Made by a program: the position numbers and the translations under genes | The notes under the pieces: generated by a model | What the model was told of the DNA's origin: nothing | Database searches by the model: none | The model's input: the letters and a program-made list of their open reading frames with translations, nothing else | Origin: Streptomyces canus 299MFChir4.1 | Lineage (GTDB): Bacteria > Actinomycetota > Actinomycetes > Streptomycetales > Streptomycetaceae | Assembly: GCF_000383615.1 (NCBI RefSeq) | Contig: NZ_KB911608.1 | Location: 1 to 64,000, forward strand | Length of the DNA stretch: 64,000 nt | Direction of reading: 5' to 3' | Shown: positions 36,749 through 43,812 of the stretch, one piece after another | How the letters are laid out: each line of letters begins with the position of its first letter | How positions within the stretch are numbered: the stretch's first letter is position 1

Positions 36749-37258
36749 TCAGTCCTCGTCGAAGTCCCGCGCGGCGATCCTCAGCGGACGCAGCATCGCG
36801 AAGATCTCCGCACACTCCTCGGCGTCGTACACACCGAGCCCGAAGTCCATCGCCATGAGGTCCCGCGTGGCGGCCTCGACGACCTCGCGGCCCTTGTCGG
36901 TGATGGAGGCGAGGGTGCCGCGGCCGTCGTTGGGGTTGGGGCGCTTGTCGACCAGGCCAGACCTGACCAGGCGGTCCACGGTGTTGGTGACCGACGTGGG
37001 GTGCACCATGAGCCGCTCGCCGATCTTCGACATCGTCAGCTCGCCGGCCTTGGAGAAGTTCAGCAGCACCAGCGCCTCGTACCGCGCGAACGTCAGCCCG
37101 TACGGCTTGACGACCGCGTCCACCTCACCGAGCAGGATCTGGTGCGCGCGCATGATCGAGGTGATCGCCGCCATGGACGGCACGTTTCCCCAGCGCTGCT
37201 TCCAGAGTTCGTCGGCGCGGGCGATGGGGTCGAAGGGAAGACTGAGCGGCTTCGGCAC
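36749..37258 (-). CDS. MarR-family regulator
   Basis: A 169-residue regulator with an extended N-terminus (PFDPIARADELWKQRWG) before the winged HTH (LTFARYEALVLLNFSKAGELTMSKIGERLMVHPTSVTNTVDRLVRSGLVDKRPNPNDGRG), the pattern of actinobacterial MarR proteins. The wing carries the usual DGR. It is followed by a DUF3817 gene. The upstream side (37259-37747) is occupied by a repeat element rather than a gene. Confidence 0.92.
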   Translation of the reverse strand: MPKPLSLPFDPIARADELWKQRWGNVPSMAAITSIMRAHQILLGEVDAVVKPYGLTFARYEALVLLNFSKAGELTMSKIGERLMVHPTSVTNTVDRLVRSGLVDKRPNPNDGRGTLASITDKGREVVEAATRDLMAMDFGLGVYDAEECAEIFAMLRPLRIAARDFDED

Positions 37259-37398
37259 GGCACCGACCTTACCGGCCGGTCACATGGTGGTCAGCAGTGT
37301 CTCGCCCTTCAGACGGTTGCCTCCGGCGGTTGGGCGGATTGGGGTTGGGTGGAGTGGGGTTGGGGTGCGGGTGCGGGTTGGTGGGGGCGGGCGTTTTT

Positions 37399-37668
37399 GC
37401 GCAGTTCCCCGCGCCCCTGGAGGCCTGCGGCGCAGCTGCGGGCCCGGTGGGGGCTTGTGTAGCGCGTGCGGTGTGGTGGGTGGGTCGGGGCCGGGGTGGG
37501 GGGTATCCGTCCTCGGTCCGGCGGCTCGGTCCCTTGAGTAGGGCTCGGTGACGGACGCCGGCCGCTGCGGGCGGACACCCCCCACCCCGTCCCCTGCCCG
37601 CCGTACGCGGCCAACGGCCCATCCTGGTGCAGGCGACTGCAACCCCCTAGGGGCGCGGGGAACTGCGC
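37399..37668 (+). repeat. 270-bp palindromic element, copy A
   Basis: The element ends in perfect 20-bp terminal inverted repeats: GCGCAGTTCCCCGCGCCCCT at 37399-37418 and its complement at 37649-37668. Interior arms are also complementary (GGGGTGGGGGG at about 37493 against CCCCCCACCCC at about 37577), so the whole unit could fold into one long interrupted hairpin. It carries no credible coding sequence. The 489-base gene-free stretch 37259-37747 consists of this element plus short flanks. Copy B lies at 40778-41048 in inverted orientation, roughly 85-90% identical by eye. Confidence 0.9.
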
Positions 37669-37747
37669 GACCAGCCCCCACCGGCCCGCACCCGCCAAAC
37701 AACCGAACCCGGCATCCCCCTAGGCGCCCCGCCCAAGCCCAGCGCAG

Positions 37748-38398
37748 CTACCGGCGGCCCGTCCTGCGGAGGTGGTGGCGTACCGCGCGCTGGGCGACCG
37801 GGCCCAGGTCCTCCAGCGCGGCGACGAGCACGCCGAGTTGCTCCAGGGCGTCCAGGGCCGCCGTGGCACCGGACGCGTCGACCCCTTCGTACAGCTCGAT
37901 GCCCACGAAGGACGCGGCCACCGCCCGGGCCAGGCCCGCGGGGTCGGCGAACTCGCCGAAGGGCGTGGCCGCGAGGACTCTGGTGAGGACCTGCTCGATC
38001 TCGGCGATCCACAGTTCGAGGCCCGCCGCGGTGGCGGGGCCGAGGGTGGCGTGGGTCTGGGCGCCGGCCAGCAACTGGCCGAGGAGGGCCACATGTCCTC
38101 CGGCCCGCTCCTCCTCGTGGACCTTGCGTCCCACCGCGAGGAGTTCGGACAGCGAGGTCACGGCGGCCAGCCGTTCCCGGTAACGGGCCACCGCTCGCTC
38201 CGCGCCGTAGCGACAGGCCGCGGCGAGGAGTTCGTCGACGGAGCCGAAGTGGTAGAAGACCAGCGCCTGGTTGACCCCGGCGGCCGCCGCGACCGTACGG
38301 GCGGAGGTCTTGGCGATGCCCTGTTCGGTGAGGGTGCGCAGCGCGCCCTCCAGGAGTTTGGCCTTGGTCTCCAGGGACTTCGCGGACTCGGGACTCAC
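37748..38398 (-). CDS. TetR-family regulator of the SRPBCC-DUF4166 operon
   Basis: A 216-residue repressor. The HTH is KLLEGALRTLTEQGIAKTSARTVAAAAGVNQALVFYHFGSVDELL, and the helical ligand domain follows. Start GTG 38398 overlaps the DUF4166 stop (GTGA), so it is the third, coupled gene of the operon that starts at 39824. Two identical-type operators lie upstream of that operon, so negative autoregulation is likely. Placing a repressor last in the operon it controls is a common feedback layout. Confidence 0.9.
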   Translation of the reverse strand: MSPESAKSLETKAKLLEGALRTLTEQGIAKTSARTVAAAAGVNQALVFYHFGSVDELLAAACRYGAERAVARYRERLAAVTSLSELLAVGRKVHEEERAGGHVALLGQLLAGAQTHATLGPATAAGLELWIAEIEQVLTRVLAATPFGEFADPAGLARAVAASFVGIELYEGVDASGATAALDALEQLGVLVAALEDLGPVAQRAVRHHLRRTGRR

Positions 38399-39075
38399 GC
38401 GCGCGCTTCCTCGCGGAGGGGACGGAGACCGGGGCGGACTCCGCAGGCCGCGATGTCGCTGTACGTCGCCTCGAAGCTGCCCTCGTAGCCGAAGAGCGGG
38501 CCGAAGTACCGGTTGACGACCCGGACACCGATGCGGAAACGGCCCGCCCGCTCGTCGTAGGACTCCCTCACCTCCGCCGTCGCGCCGATCAGCTCGGGCA
38601 CCCGGACGTCCACCGCGCCCTCCCGGAACCGGTGCTCACCGGAGCGGATCAGCAGCGAGCCGTCGGGCTCGGCACGGAAGTGCAGCTCGCTGGCCAGGTG
38701 CTGGTGGGTGCCGAGGTAGTCGAGGATGCGGTCACCCTTGGGGCTCAGCACCATCTGGGCGTCGAAGCGGCGGGGGCGGCCGGGCAGGTGGAAGGTGCGC
38801 ACGAAGGTCACCGTCTCACGGCCGTAGGTGTCCGCGTAGGGGACGTTCTCTATCACGAACGGCACGTTCCGCCCCGGTCTCGGCACCAGGATATTGCGGG
38901 TCGTACCGAGGGCCAGGAAGGGCTTCACGAACGCCCCGCCGTGCCAGATGCGGTCCATGACGCCCCGGCCGGTGCAGGCCTCGCCGGTCGTCAGGCCCAC
39001 CGAGAAGCGGCGCTGGAGCTGCGGGTGGAGGCGGTCGAAGTCGGCGCCCATCACCGTGCGGAACATCGAGGTCAT
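38395..39075 (-). CDS. DUF4166 domain protein
   Basis: A 226-residue soluble protein. The N-terminus MTSMFRTVMGADFDRLHPQLQRRFSVG, with GRGVMDRIWHG and FVKPFLALGTTRNILVPRPG, is the DUF4166 signature. The second half is beta-rich (RFDAQMVLSPKGDRILDYLGTH...GPLFGYEGSFEATYSDI). In other bacteria DUF4166 is fused to epimerase or DoxX-like membrane domains; here it stands alone, ATGA-coupled to an SRPBCC membrane protein. The enzymatic role is unknown. Confidence 0.85.
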   Translation of the reverse strand: MTSMFRTVMGADFDRLHPQLQRRFSVGLTTGEACTGRGVMDRIWHGGAFVKPFLALGTTRNILVPRPGRNVPFVIENVPYADTYGRETVTFVRTFHLPGRPRRFDAQMVLSPKGDRILDYLGTHQHLASELHFRAEPDGSLLIRSGEHRFREGAVDVRVPELIGATAEVRESYDERAGRFRIGVRVVNRYFGPLFGYEGSFEATYSDIAACGVRPGLRPLREEARA

Positions 39076-39824
39076 CGCGGGGTCTCCAGAGTGCGAAGGA
39101 CACGCGGCGCACGCACGGGCGTGGGGGGCCGGCGCAGACAGCGGCGGGCGGCCGGGGTGCCGGGCAGGGGGGACTTGAACAGAGCCAGGGAGATGGTGAG
39201 GGCGAGGAGCAACGGCGAGACGTAGGCCATGGACGCCGCCAACGGGCCGAAGAAGTCCAGGAAACGCTCCAGGGCGAGGCCGGTACCGGCGACGAGCACG
39301 ACGAGGGCGCGGACCAGGAGTTCGGCCAGCCAGTTCCACAGGGCCCGCTCCGGGGTGATCCCCCGCTCCAGCCACAGCCGCAACCGGTCGAAGGACCAGG
39401 CCGTCGCCCAGCCGATGAGGGGGCGGAAGAGGAGGCGGTCGGCCACGGCGCCGACGCGGCCCCAGCGAGGGCGGTAGTCGTAGCCGGTGAGGAAGGTGAC
39501 GCCGTCGCCGTCGGGGACGTAGCGCCAGTAGCCGCTGCCCTCCGCAAGGAGCGAGAGCGGGTGCGGGGAAGAGAAGCGCAGGGCGGAGGTGCGGGTGCCG
39601 TCGGGGCGTTCCCGTTCCCCTGCGGAGACACCGGTGCCGGCGACGGTGAGACCGGGCAGTACGCGCGTGGCGTAGCGGAAGCGCTGCGGCTCGTCCTCCG
39701 CGCGCGGGAGGTAGGTGATCCGGGTGAAGCGGAGGTCCCAGCGCTGGTGCTGGGACGGTTCCTGCGTCCGGGTCCAGAGGTCGTCGAGATCGGCACGGAT
39801 GCGTGCCTCTATGTAGAGCCCCAT
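39072..39824 (-). CDS. SRPBCC-like protein with C-terminal membrane segments
   Basis: A 250-residue protein. Residues 1-135 look like a START/SRPBCC ligand-binding fold (MGLYIEARIRADLDDLWTRTQEPSQHQRWDLRFTRI...). Two or three membrane helices follow (LVRALVVLVAGTGLALERFL, SMAYVSPLLLALTISLALF), then a short basic tail. ATG 39824 has GGGGGAAT just upstream. It heads a three-gene coupled operon with DUF4166 and TetR genes, and its promoter region holds two TetR-type palindromes. A lipid or isoprenoid ligand is plausible from the fold and membrane anchor, but this is inference. Confidence 0.75.
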   Translation of the reverse strand: MGLYIEARIRADLDDLWTRTQEPSQHQRWDLRFTRITYLPRAEDEPQRFRYATRVLPGLTVAGTGVSAGERERPDGTRTSALRFSSPHPLSLLAEGSGYWRYVPDGDGVTFLTGYDYRPRWGRVGAVADRLLFRPLIGWATAWSFDRLRLWLERGITPERALWNWLAELLVRALVVLVAGTGLALERFLDFFGPLAASMAYVSPLLLALTISLALFKSPLPGTPAARRCLRRPPTPVRAPRVLRTLETPR

Positions 39825-39847
39825 TGATTCCCCCAGGTGAGCTGGCT

Positions 39848-39908
39848 GTTTGAGCGACTGCTCAAACTCACTGGACAGGAAGGTACACGTTTTTGAGCGA
39901 TCGCTCAA
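39848..39908 (-). promoter_or_regulatory. Twin TetR operators of the SRPBCC-DUF4166-TetR operon
   Basis: Two copies of a TTGAGC-N4-GCTCAA palindrome occur: GTTTGAGCGACTGCTCAAAC (39848-39867, 8-bp arms) and TTGAGCGATCGCTCAA (39893-39908, perfect 16 bp). They are centred 43 bases apart, about four helical turns, and cover the region just upstream of the operon start codon at 39824. Confidence 0.88.
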
Positions 39909-39924
39909 TCAGGACGGGTGAGAA

Positions 39925-39950
39925 AACCCCGGCCCGCGCGGGCCGGGGTT
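39925..39950. terminator. Hairpin downstream of the thiamine-binding gene
   Basis: An 11-bp GC-rich stem with a GCGC centre (26-base palindrome) lies 20 bases past the minus-strand stop at 39970. It insulates the next operon's operators. Confidence 0.82.
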
Positions 39951-39969
39951 CGTCTGTGTCGCGGTCGGG

Positions 39970-40263
39970 TCAGTCGGCGAGGTGGCGCTCCACCGTCTCC
40001 ACCTTGGAGGTCAAACCGTCCGTGACGCCGGGGCGGATGTCCGCCTTGAGCACCAGCGACACCCGGGGCGCCCGCGCCTCCACGGCGGCCACGGCACGCT
40101 TCACGACGTCCATGACCTCGTCCCAGTCCCCCTCGATCGAGGTGAACATGGCGTCGGTGCGGTTCGGCAGCCCCGACTCACGGACGATCCGCACCGCGTC
40201 GGCGACGTACTCCCCCACGTCCTCGCCGACCCCGAGCGGGGTCACGGAGAAGGCGACGATCAT
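39970..40263 (-). CDS. MTH1187/YkoF-family thiamine-binding protein
   Basis: A 97-residue protein. MIVAFSVTPLGVGEDVGEYVADAVRIVRESGL...YEVAPMFTS-like DAMFTSIEGDWDEVMDVVKRA is the DUF77/MTH1187 ferredoxin-like fold that binds thiamine or its pyrimidine in characterised members. Its ATG overlaps the DUF3817 stop, so the two are coupled. No thiamine biosynthesis or TPP riboswitch is seen nearby, so the physiological ligand remains open. Confidence 0.88.
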   Translation of the reverse strand: MIVAFSVTPLGVGEDVGEYVADAVRIVRESGLPNRTDAMFTSIEGDWDEVMDVVKRAVAAVEARAPRVSLVLKADIRPGVTDGLTSKVETVERHLAD

Positions 40264-40610
40264 GCGTTCACGATCCCTTCCTGGCGGGCGCGGGACGCGA
40301 TGACAGCGTCCTCGGCCTCACGGCGCAGGGCACGCTCGATGATGAAGCCGCCGCCCGGGATGACGGAGTACGCGAAGTAGAGAGCCGCCTTGCCCTTGGC
40401 CCACTTGGTGCGGTTCCAGGCGTCCGCCCAGAAGATCACGTAGAGGATGAACAGCACACCGTGAATGGGACCGAGCACGGGGGCGACGTCGAAGCCGGAG
40501 GCGACCGTGTACTTGATGACGGTGCAGGTCGCGAGGATGATCCAGGAAGCCCCCTCCGGCACGGAGATCAGGCGGAGGCGTCGGATGGCGGAGGCTGTCT
40601 TGAGGTCCAC
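40260..40610 (-). CDS. DUF3817 membrane protein (second copy)
   Basis: A 116-residue small membrane protein with three helices: LRLISVPEGASWIILATCTVIKY, VLGPIHGVLFILYVIFWADAW and AALYFAYSVIPGGGFIIERAL. GPIHGVLFILYV and PGGGFIIER are the family marks. GTG 40610 starts MDLKTASAIRRL. It is paralogous to the gene at 36367 but clearly diverged, and coupled to the MTH1187 gene rather than a MarR gene. Confidence 0.88.
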   Translation of the reverse strand: MDLKTASAIRRLRLISVPEGASWIILATCTVIKYTVASGFDVAPVLGPIHGVLFILYVIFWADAWNRTKWAKGKAALYFAYSVIPGGGFIIERALRREAEDAVIASRARQEGIVNA

Positions 40611-40777
40611 GGGTCACCTTCGGTGGGAGGTACGTCGTCGGTCTGGCGGTTTGTGAACGAACGCACAAGCGTGCGTCCATTGTGGCAAACGGTTCCACGA
40701 TCCAGTCCGGGGGGTCAGAGGCCTATGAGGTTGCCGGGTGAGCTGGTCGGGCGGCTGCGGGTGCGTTTGGGCTGGTC

Positions 40778-41048
40778 GCGCAGTTCCCCGCGCCCCTAGG
40801 GAGTTGCAGTCACCGGCGTCCCGACGGGCCGTTGGCCGCGTACGGCGGCAAGGGGACGGGGTGGGGGGTGTCCGCCCGCAGCGGCCGGCGTCCGTTACCG
40901 AGCCCTGTTGAAGCAGCCGAGCCGCCGGACCGAGGACGGATACCCCCCACCCCGGCCCCGACCCACCCACCGAACCGCACGCGCTACACAAGCCCCCACC
41001 GAGGCCGCACAGGCCGCCGCAGGCATCCAGGGGCGCGGGGAACTGCGC
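40778..41048 (-). repeat. 271-bp palindromic element, copy B
   Basis: It shares the 20-bp terminal inverted repeats of copy A (40778-40797 and 41029-41048) and most of the interior when read on the opposite strand; differences concentrate near the two ends and at the hairpin tip. It occupies most of the 535-base gene-free stretch 40611-41145. Copies A and B are inverted relative to each other and bracket 3.1 kb carrying five genes. Confidence 0.9.
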
Positions 41049-41145
41049 AAAAACACCCGCCCCCACGCACCCGCACCCACCCCACAGCCCGACCTCCACC
41101 CCCCACATCTGTCCGCAACCGCTTCCAGCCAGCTACCTTCACTCC

Positions 41146-41784
41146 GTGGCGATGTTTCGACTCCAAGGCAGCAAGGTGCTGGCCGTCGACATGACCGGGG
41201 ACGCCGTGAAGGCGAAGAACGGCTCCATGGTCGCGTACGACGGGCAGATGGCGTTCAAGAAGATGAGCGGCGGTGGTGAGGGGATCCGAGGCATGGTCAC
41301 CCGGCGCATCACCGGCGAGCAGATGACCGTGATGGAGGTGTCGGGGCACGGAACGTGCTGGTTCGCGGACCGGGCCTCGGAGATCAACCTCGTCAGTCTC
41401 CAGGGGGACAAGCTGTACGTGGAGTCGAGCAACCTGCTCGCGACCGAGGCCGGACTCAGGACCGGCACCAGCTTCACCGGCCTGCGCGGAGCCTCCCAGG
41501 GCAACGGACTGTTCACGACGACCGTCGAGGGACACGGCCAGGCGGCCATCATGTCGGACGGCCCGGCGGTCGTCCTGCGAGTCAGCCGCCAGTACCCGCT
41601 GACCGTCGACCCCGGCGCTTACATCGCCCACCAGGGCAACCTCAGCCAGTCCTTCCAGTCCGGTGTGACATTCCGCACATTCATGGGCGAGGGCGGCGGC
41701 GAGGCCTTCCAGATCCGCTTCGAGGGGGACGGTCTGGTGTACGTCCAGCCCAGCGAGCGGAACACGATCGCGGGGGATGTGTGA
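41146..41784 (+). CDS. AIM24-family protein 1
   Basis: A 212-residue all-beta protein of the AIM24 (TIGR00266) family. MFRLQGSKVLAVDMTGDAVKAKNGSMVAYDGQMAF, then LYVESSNLLATEAGL and YPLTVDPGAYIAHQGNL are typical. AIM24 proteins form a trimeric-looking beta-helix fold; in yeast mitochondria AIM24 stabilises inner-membrane organisation, while the bacterial role is unclear. GTG 41146 follows TACCTT (41134-41139) by 6 bases, so the message may be leaderless. It is the first of three consecutive AIM24 genes, almost without spacing. Confidence 0.9.
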   Translation: MAMFRLQGSKVLAVDMTGDAVKAKNGSMVAYDGQMAFKKMSGGGEGIRGMVTRRITGEQMTVMEVSGHGTCWFADRASEINLVSLQGDKLYVESSNLLATEAGLRTGTSFTGLRGASQGNGLFTTTVEGHGQAAIMSDGPAVVLRVSRQYPLTVDPGAYIAHQGNLSQSFQSGVTFRTFMGEGGGEAFQIRFEGDGLVYVQPSERNTIAGDV

Positions 41785-41785
41785 C

Positions 41786-42436
41786 ATGCCCTTCCGCGAG
41801 ATCAACTCCAAGATGGTCGAGGCGACCGTCCTGCCGGGCCAGCGCCTGTTCAGCCAGCGCGGCGCGATGCTGGCGTACAAGGGCGAGGTGTCCTTCACGC
41901 CCAACATCCAGGGCGGCCAGGGCGGCGTCATGTCGATGATCGGCCGGCGCGTGGCCAACGAGGACACGCCCCTGATGACCGTCGAGGGCAGCGGCACCGT
42001 GCTCTTCGGACACGGCGGCCACCACGTGACGGTCGTCAACCTCTCCGGCGACACCCTGTTCGTCGAGGCGGACCGCCTGCTCGCCTTCGAGGGCACCCTC
42101 CAGCAGGGCACCATGTTCATGGGCTCCCAGGGTGGCGTCATGGGCATGGTGCGCGGCCAGATCAGCGGCCAGGGCCTGTTCACGACCACGCTGAAGGGCC
42201 ACGGCTCGGTGGCCGTGATGGCCCACGGCGGGGTCTTCGAGGTCCCCATCACCCCGCAGCGCCCGGTTCACGTCGACCCGCAGGCCTACGTCGCCCACCA
42301 CGGCGACGTCCGCAACAAGCTGTCGACGGCGCTCGGCTGGCGCGACATGGTGGGCCGCGGCTCCGGCGAGGCCTTCCAGCTGGAGCTCAGCGGGAACGGC
42401 GTGGTGTACGTGCAGGCGTCCGAGGAGAAGCTGTGA
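41786..42436 (+). CDS. AIM24-family protein 2
   Basis: A 216-residue paralogue. MPFREINSKMVEATVLPGQRLFSQRGAMLAYKGEVSF, LFVEADRLLAFEGTLQQG and RPVHVDPQAYVAHHGDV align with the preceding gene. Notable is a Gly/Met-rich loop, GSQGGVMGMVRGQISGQG, paired with IQGGQGGVMSMIG. ATG 41786 is 2 bases after the previous stop with GGGGGA upstream; GTG 41777 is possible. The three genes are surely co-transcribed, suggesting a hetero-oligomer. Confidence 0.9.
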   Translation: MPFREINSKMVEATVLPGQRLFSQRGAMLAYKGEVSFTPNIQGGQGGVMSMIGRRVANEDTPLMTVEGSGTVLFGHGGHHVTVVNLSGDTLFVEADRLLAFEGTLQQGTMFMGSQGGVMGMVRGQISGQGLFTTTLKGHGSVAVMAHGGVFEVPITPQRPVHVDPQAYVAHHGDVRNKLSTALGWRDMVGRGSGEAFQLELSGNGVVYVQASEEKL

Positions 42437-43230
42437 GCCACTACCCGGGCGCGGGCCCGACCGTGTACGACCCGATGACGCTGCCGTCCGACGACAACGT
42501 CAACAACTACACCTTCTGCGTGGAGCTCAAGGGGAGCCAGTGGTTCCTGCAGAAGGGGAAGATGATCGCCTACTACGGGCAGATGGATTTCAACGGCATC
42601 GGACACGGCCGCCTGGACGGTCTCGTCCGTACGTCGTTCCATTCGCCTCTGCACGCGAGCGACTGGGTCGTGGCGCAGGGCTCGGGCAAGATGCTCCTCG
42701 CCGACCGGGCCTTCGACGTGAACTCGTACGACCTCGAAGACGGCAACCTGACCATTCGCTCCGGCAACTTGCTTGCTTTTCAGCCAAGTCTCGCGCTGAA
42801 GCAGTCGATCGTGCCCGGCTTCCTGACCCTCATCGGGACCGGAAAGTTCGTGGCCGCCTCCAACGGTCCCGTGGTGTTCATGGAGCCCCCGATCCGGGTG
42901 GACCCGCAAGCGCTTGTGGGCTGGGCGGACTGCCCCTCGCCGTGCCACCACTACGACCACGGCTACATGGCCGGTCTGATGGGCGGTCTACGTGCGATGA
43001 CGGGCCTCGGCGGGGCCTCCGGGGAGGAGCACCAGTTCGAGTTCGTGGGGGCCGGCACCGTACTGCTCCAGTCGACGGAGGTCCTGATGGCCGAGCAGGC
43101 CACGGGGGTGGTTCCGTCCGAGCCCGGAGTACCCGGCGGTTACGGGGCACCCGCAGGCCAGCCGCAGCAGCCGGGCGCACCGCGCCTTCCCGGACAGCTG
43201 GGGGACCTCCAGCGTCGCTTCGGGCTGTGA
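42433..43230 (+). CDS. AIM24-family protein 3 with Pro/Gly-rich tail
   Basis: A 265-residue third paralogue, more diverged. NNYTFCVELKGSQWFLQKGKMIAYYGQMDFNGI and TIRSGNLLAFQPSLALKQSIVPGFL retain the family pattern. It contains a Cys/His cluster, CPSPCHHYDHGY, absent from the other two and possibly metal-binding, and ends in a ~45-residue Pro/Gly/Gln tail (PGVPGGYGAPAGQPQQPGAP) before LGDLQRRFGL. GTG 42433 overlaps the previous stop (GTGA). Confidence 0.9.
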   Translation: MSHYPGAGPTVYDPMTLPSDDNVNNYTFCVELKGSQWFLQKGKMIAYYGQMDFNGIGHGRLDGLVRTSFHSPLHASDWVVAQGSGKMLLADRAFDVNSYDLEDGNLTIRSGNLLAFQPSLALKQSIVPGFLTLIGTGKFVAASNGPVVFMEPPIRVDPQALVGWADCPSPCHHYDHGYMAGLMGGLRAMTGLGGASGEEHQFEFVGAGTVLLQSTEVLMAEQATGVVPSEPGVPGGYGAPAGQPQQPGAPRLPGQLGDLQRRFGL

Positions 43231-43297
43231 GCGGTAGTCTGCGGAGTGTGACGTCGAACGTGTGCACGCCGTCACACGACCCTCATTAGTTCGCCTT

Positions 43298-43314
43298 TCA
43301 ACCTTTTAGGTAGA
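43298..43314 (+). promoter_or_regulatory. MarR-type imperfect palindrome
   Basis: TCAACCTTTTAGGTAGA is an imperfect inverted repeat ending 9 bases before the MarR start at 43323. It is a candidate autoregulatory operator in an AT-richer promoter stretch. Confidence 0.55.
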
Positions 43315-43322
43315 CTGCATTC

Positions 43323-43799
43323 ATGGAGACCGAGACGGCCACGCGCTGGCTGACCGATGCGGAGCAGTGCGCCTGGCGCACCCACCTGGAGGTCAACAGG
43401 CTGTTGACGTATCAGCTCGAGCGGGACCTTCAGCCGTTCGGACTGACGATGAACGACTACGAGATCCTGGTCAATCTCTCCGAGTCGGAGGGCGTACGGA
43501 TGCGGATGAGCGACCTCGCGTCCGCCACCCTCCAGTCCAAGAGCCGGCTCTCGCACCAGATCACCCGCATGGAGAACGCGGACCTGGTCCGGCGTGAGAA
43601 CTGCGAGTCCGACCGCCGCGGCCTGTACGCGGTCCTGACCGAGCACGGCATGGAGACGATGAAGAAGGTCGCGCCGCATCATGTGGCGTCTGTGCGGAGG
43701 CACTTCATCGACCTCGTGCCGCCCGAGTCCCTGAGGGAGCTGGACAAGGCCCTGAAGCCCATCGCGGAGCACCTGCGGGGGCACCGGGGACGTCCCTGA
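43323..43799 (+). CDS. MarR-family regulator
   Basis: A 158-residue MarR protein. The winged HTH is LTMNDYEILVNLSESEGVRMRMSDLASATLQSKSRLSHQITRMENADLVRRENCESDRRGLYAVLTEHG, with the expected wing DRRG. The cysteine in ENCESDRRG lies in the wing, where a thiol switch could act, although this is speculative. It follows the AIM24 genes on the same strand with its own apparent promoter and ends convergently with the sensor kinase gene. Confidence 0.92.
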   Translation: METETATRWLTDAEQCAWRTHLEVNRLLTYQLERDLQPFGLTMNDYEILVNLSESEGVRMRMSDLASATLQSKSRLSHQITRMENADLVRRENCESDRRGLYAVLTEHGMETMKKVAPHHVASVRRHFIDLVPPESLRELDKALKPIAEHLRGHRGRP

Positions 43800-43812
43800 C
43801 ACCGGGACACGG

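Noticed and set aside
37669..40777. A composite transposon defined by the inverted 270-bp elements
   Set aside because: No transposase or integrase gene is present and no target-site duplication could be recognised; I report the elements as repeats and leave mobility as a hypothesis.
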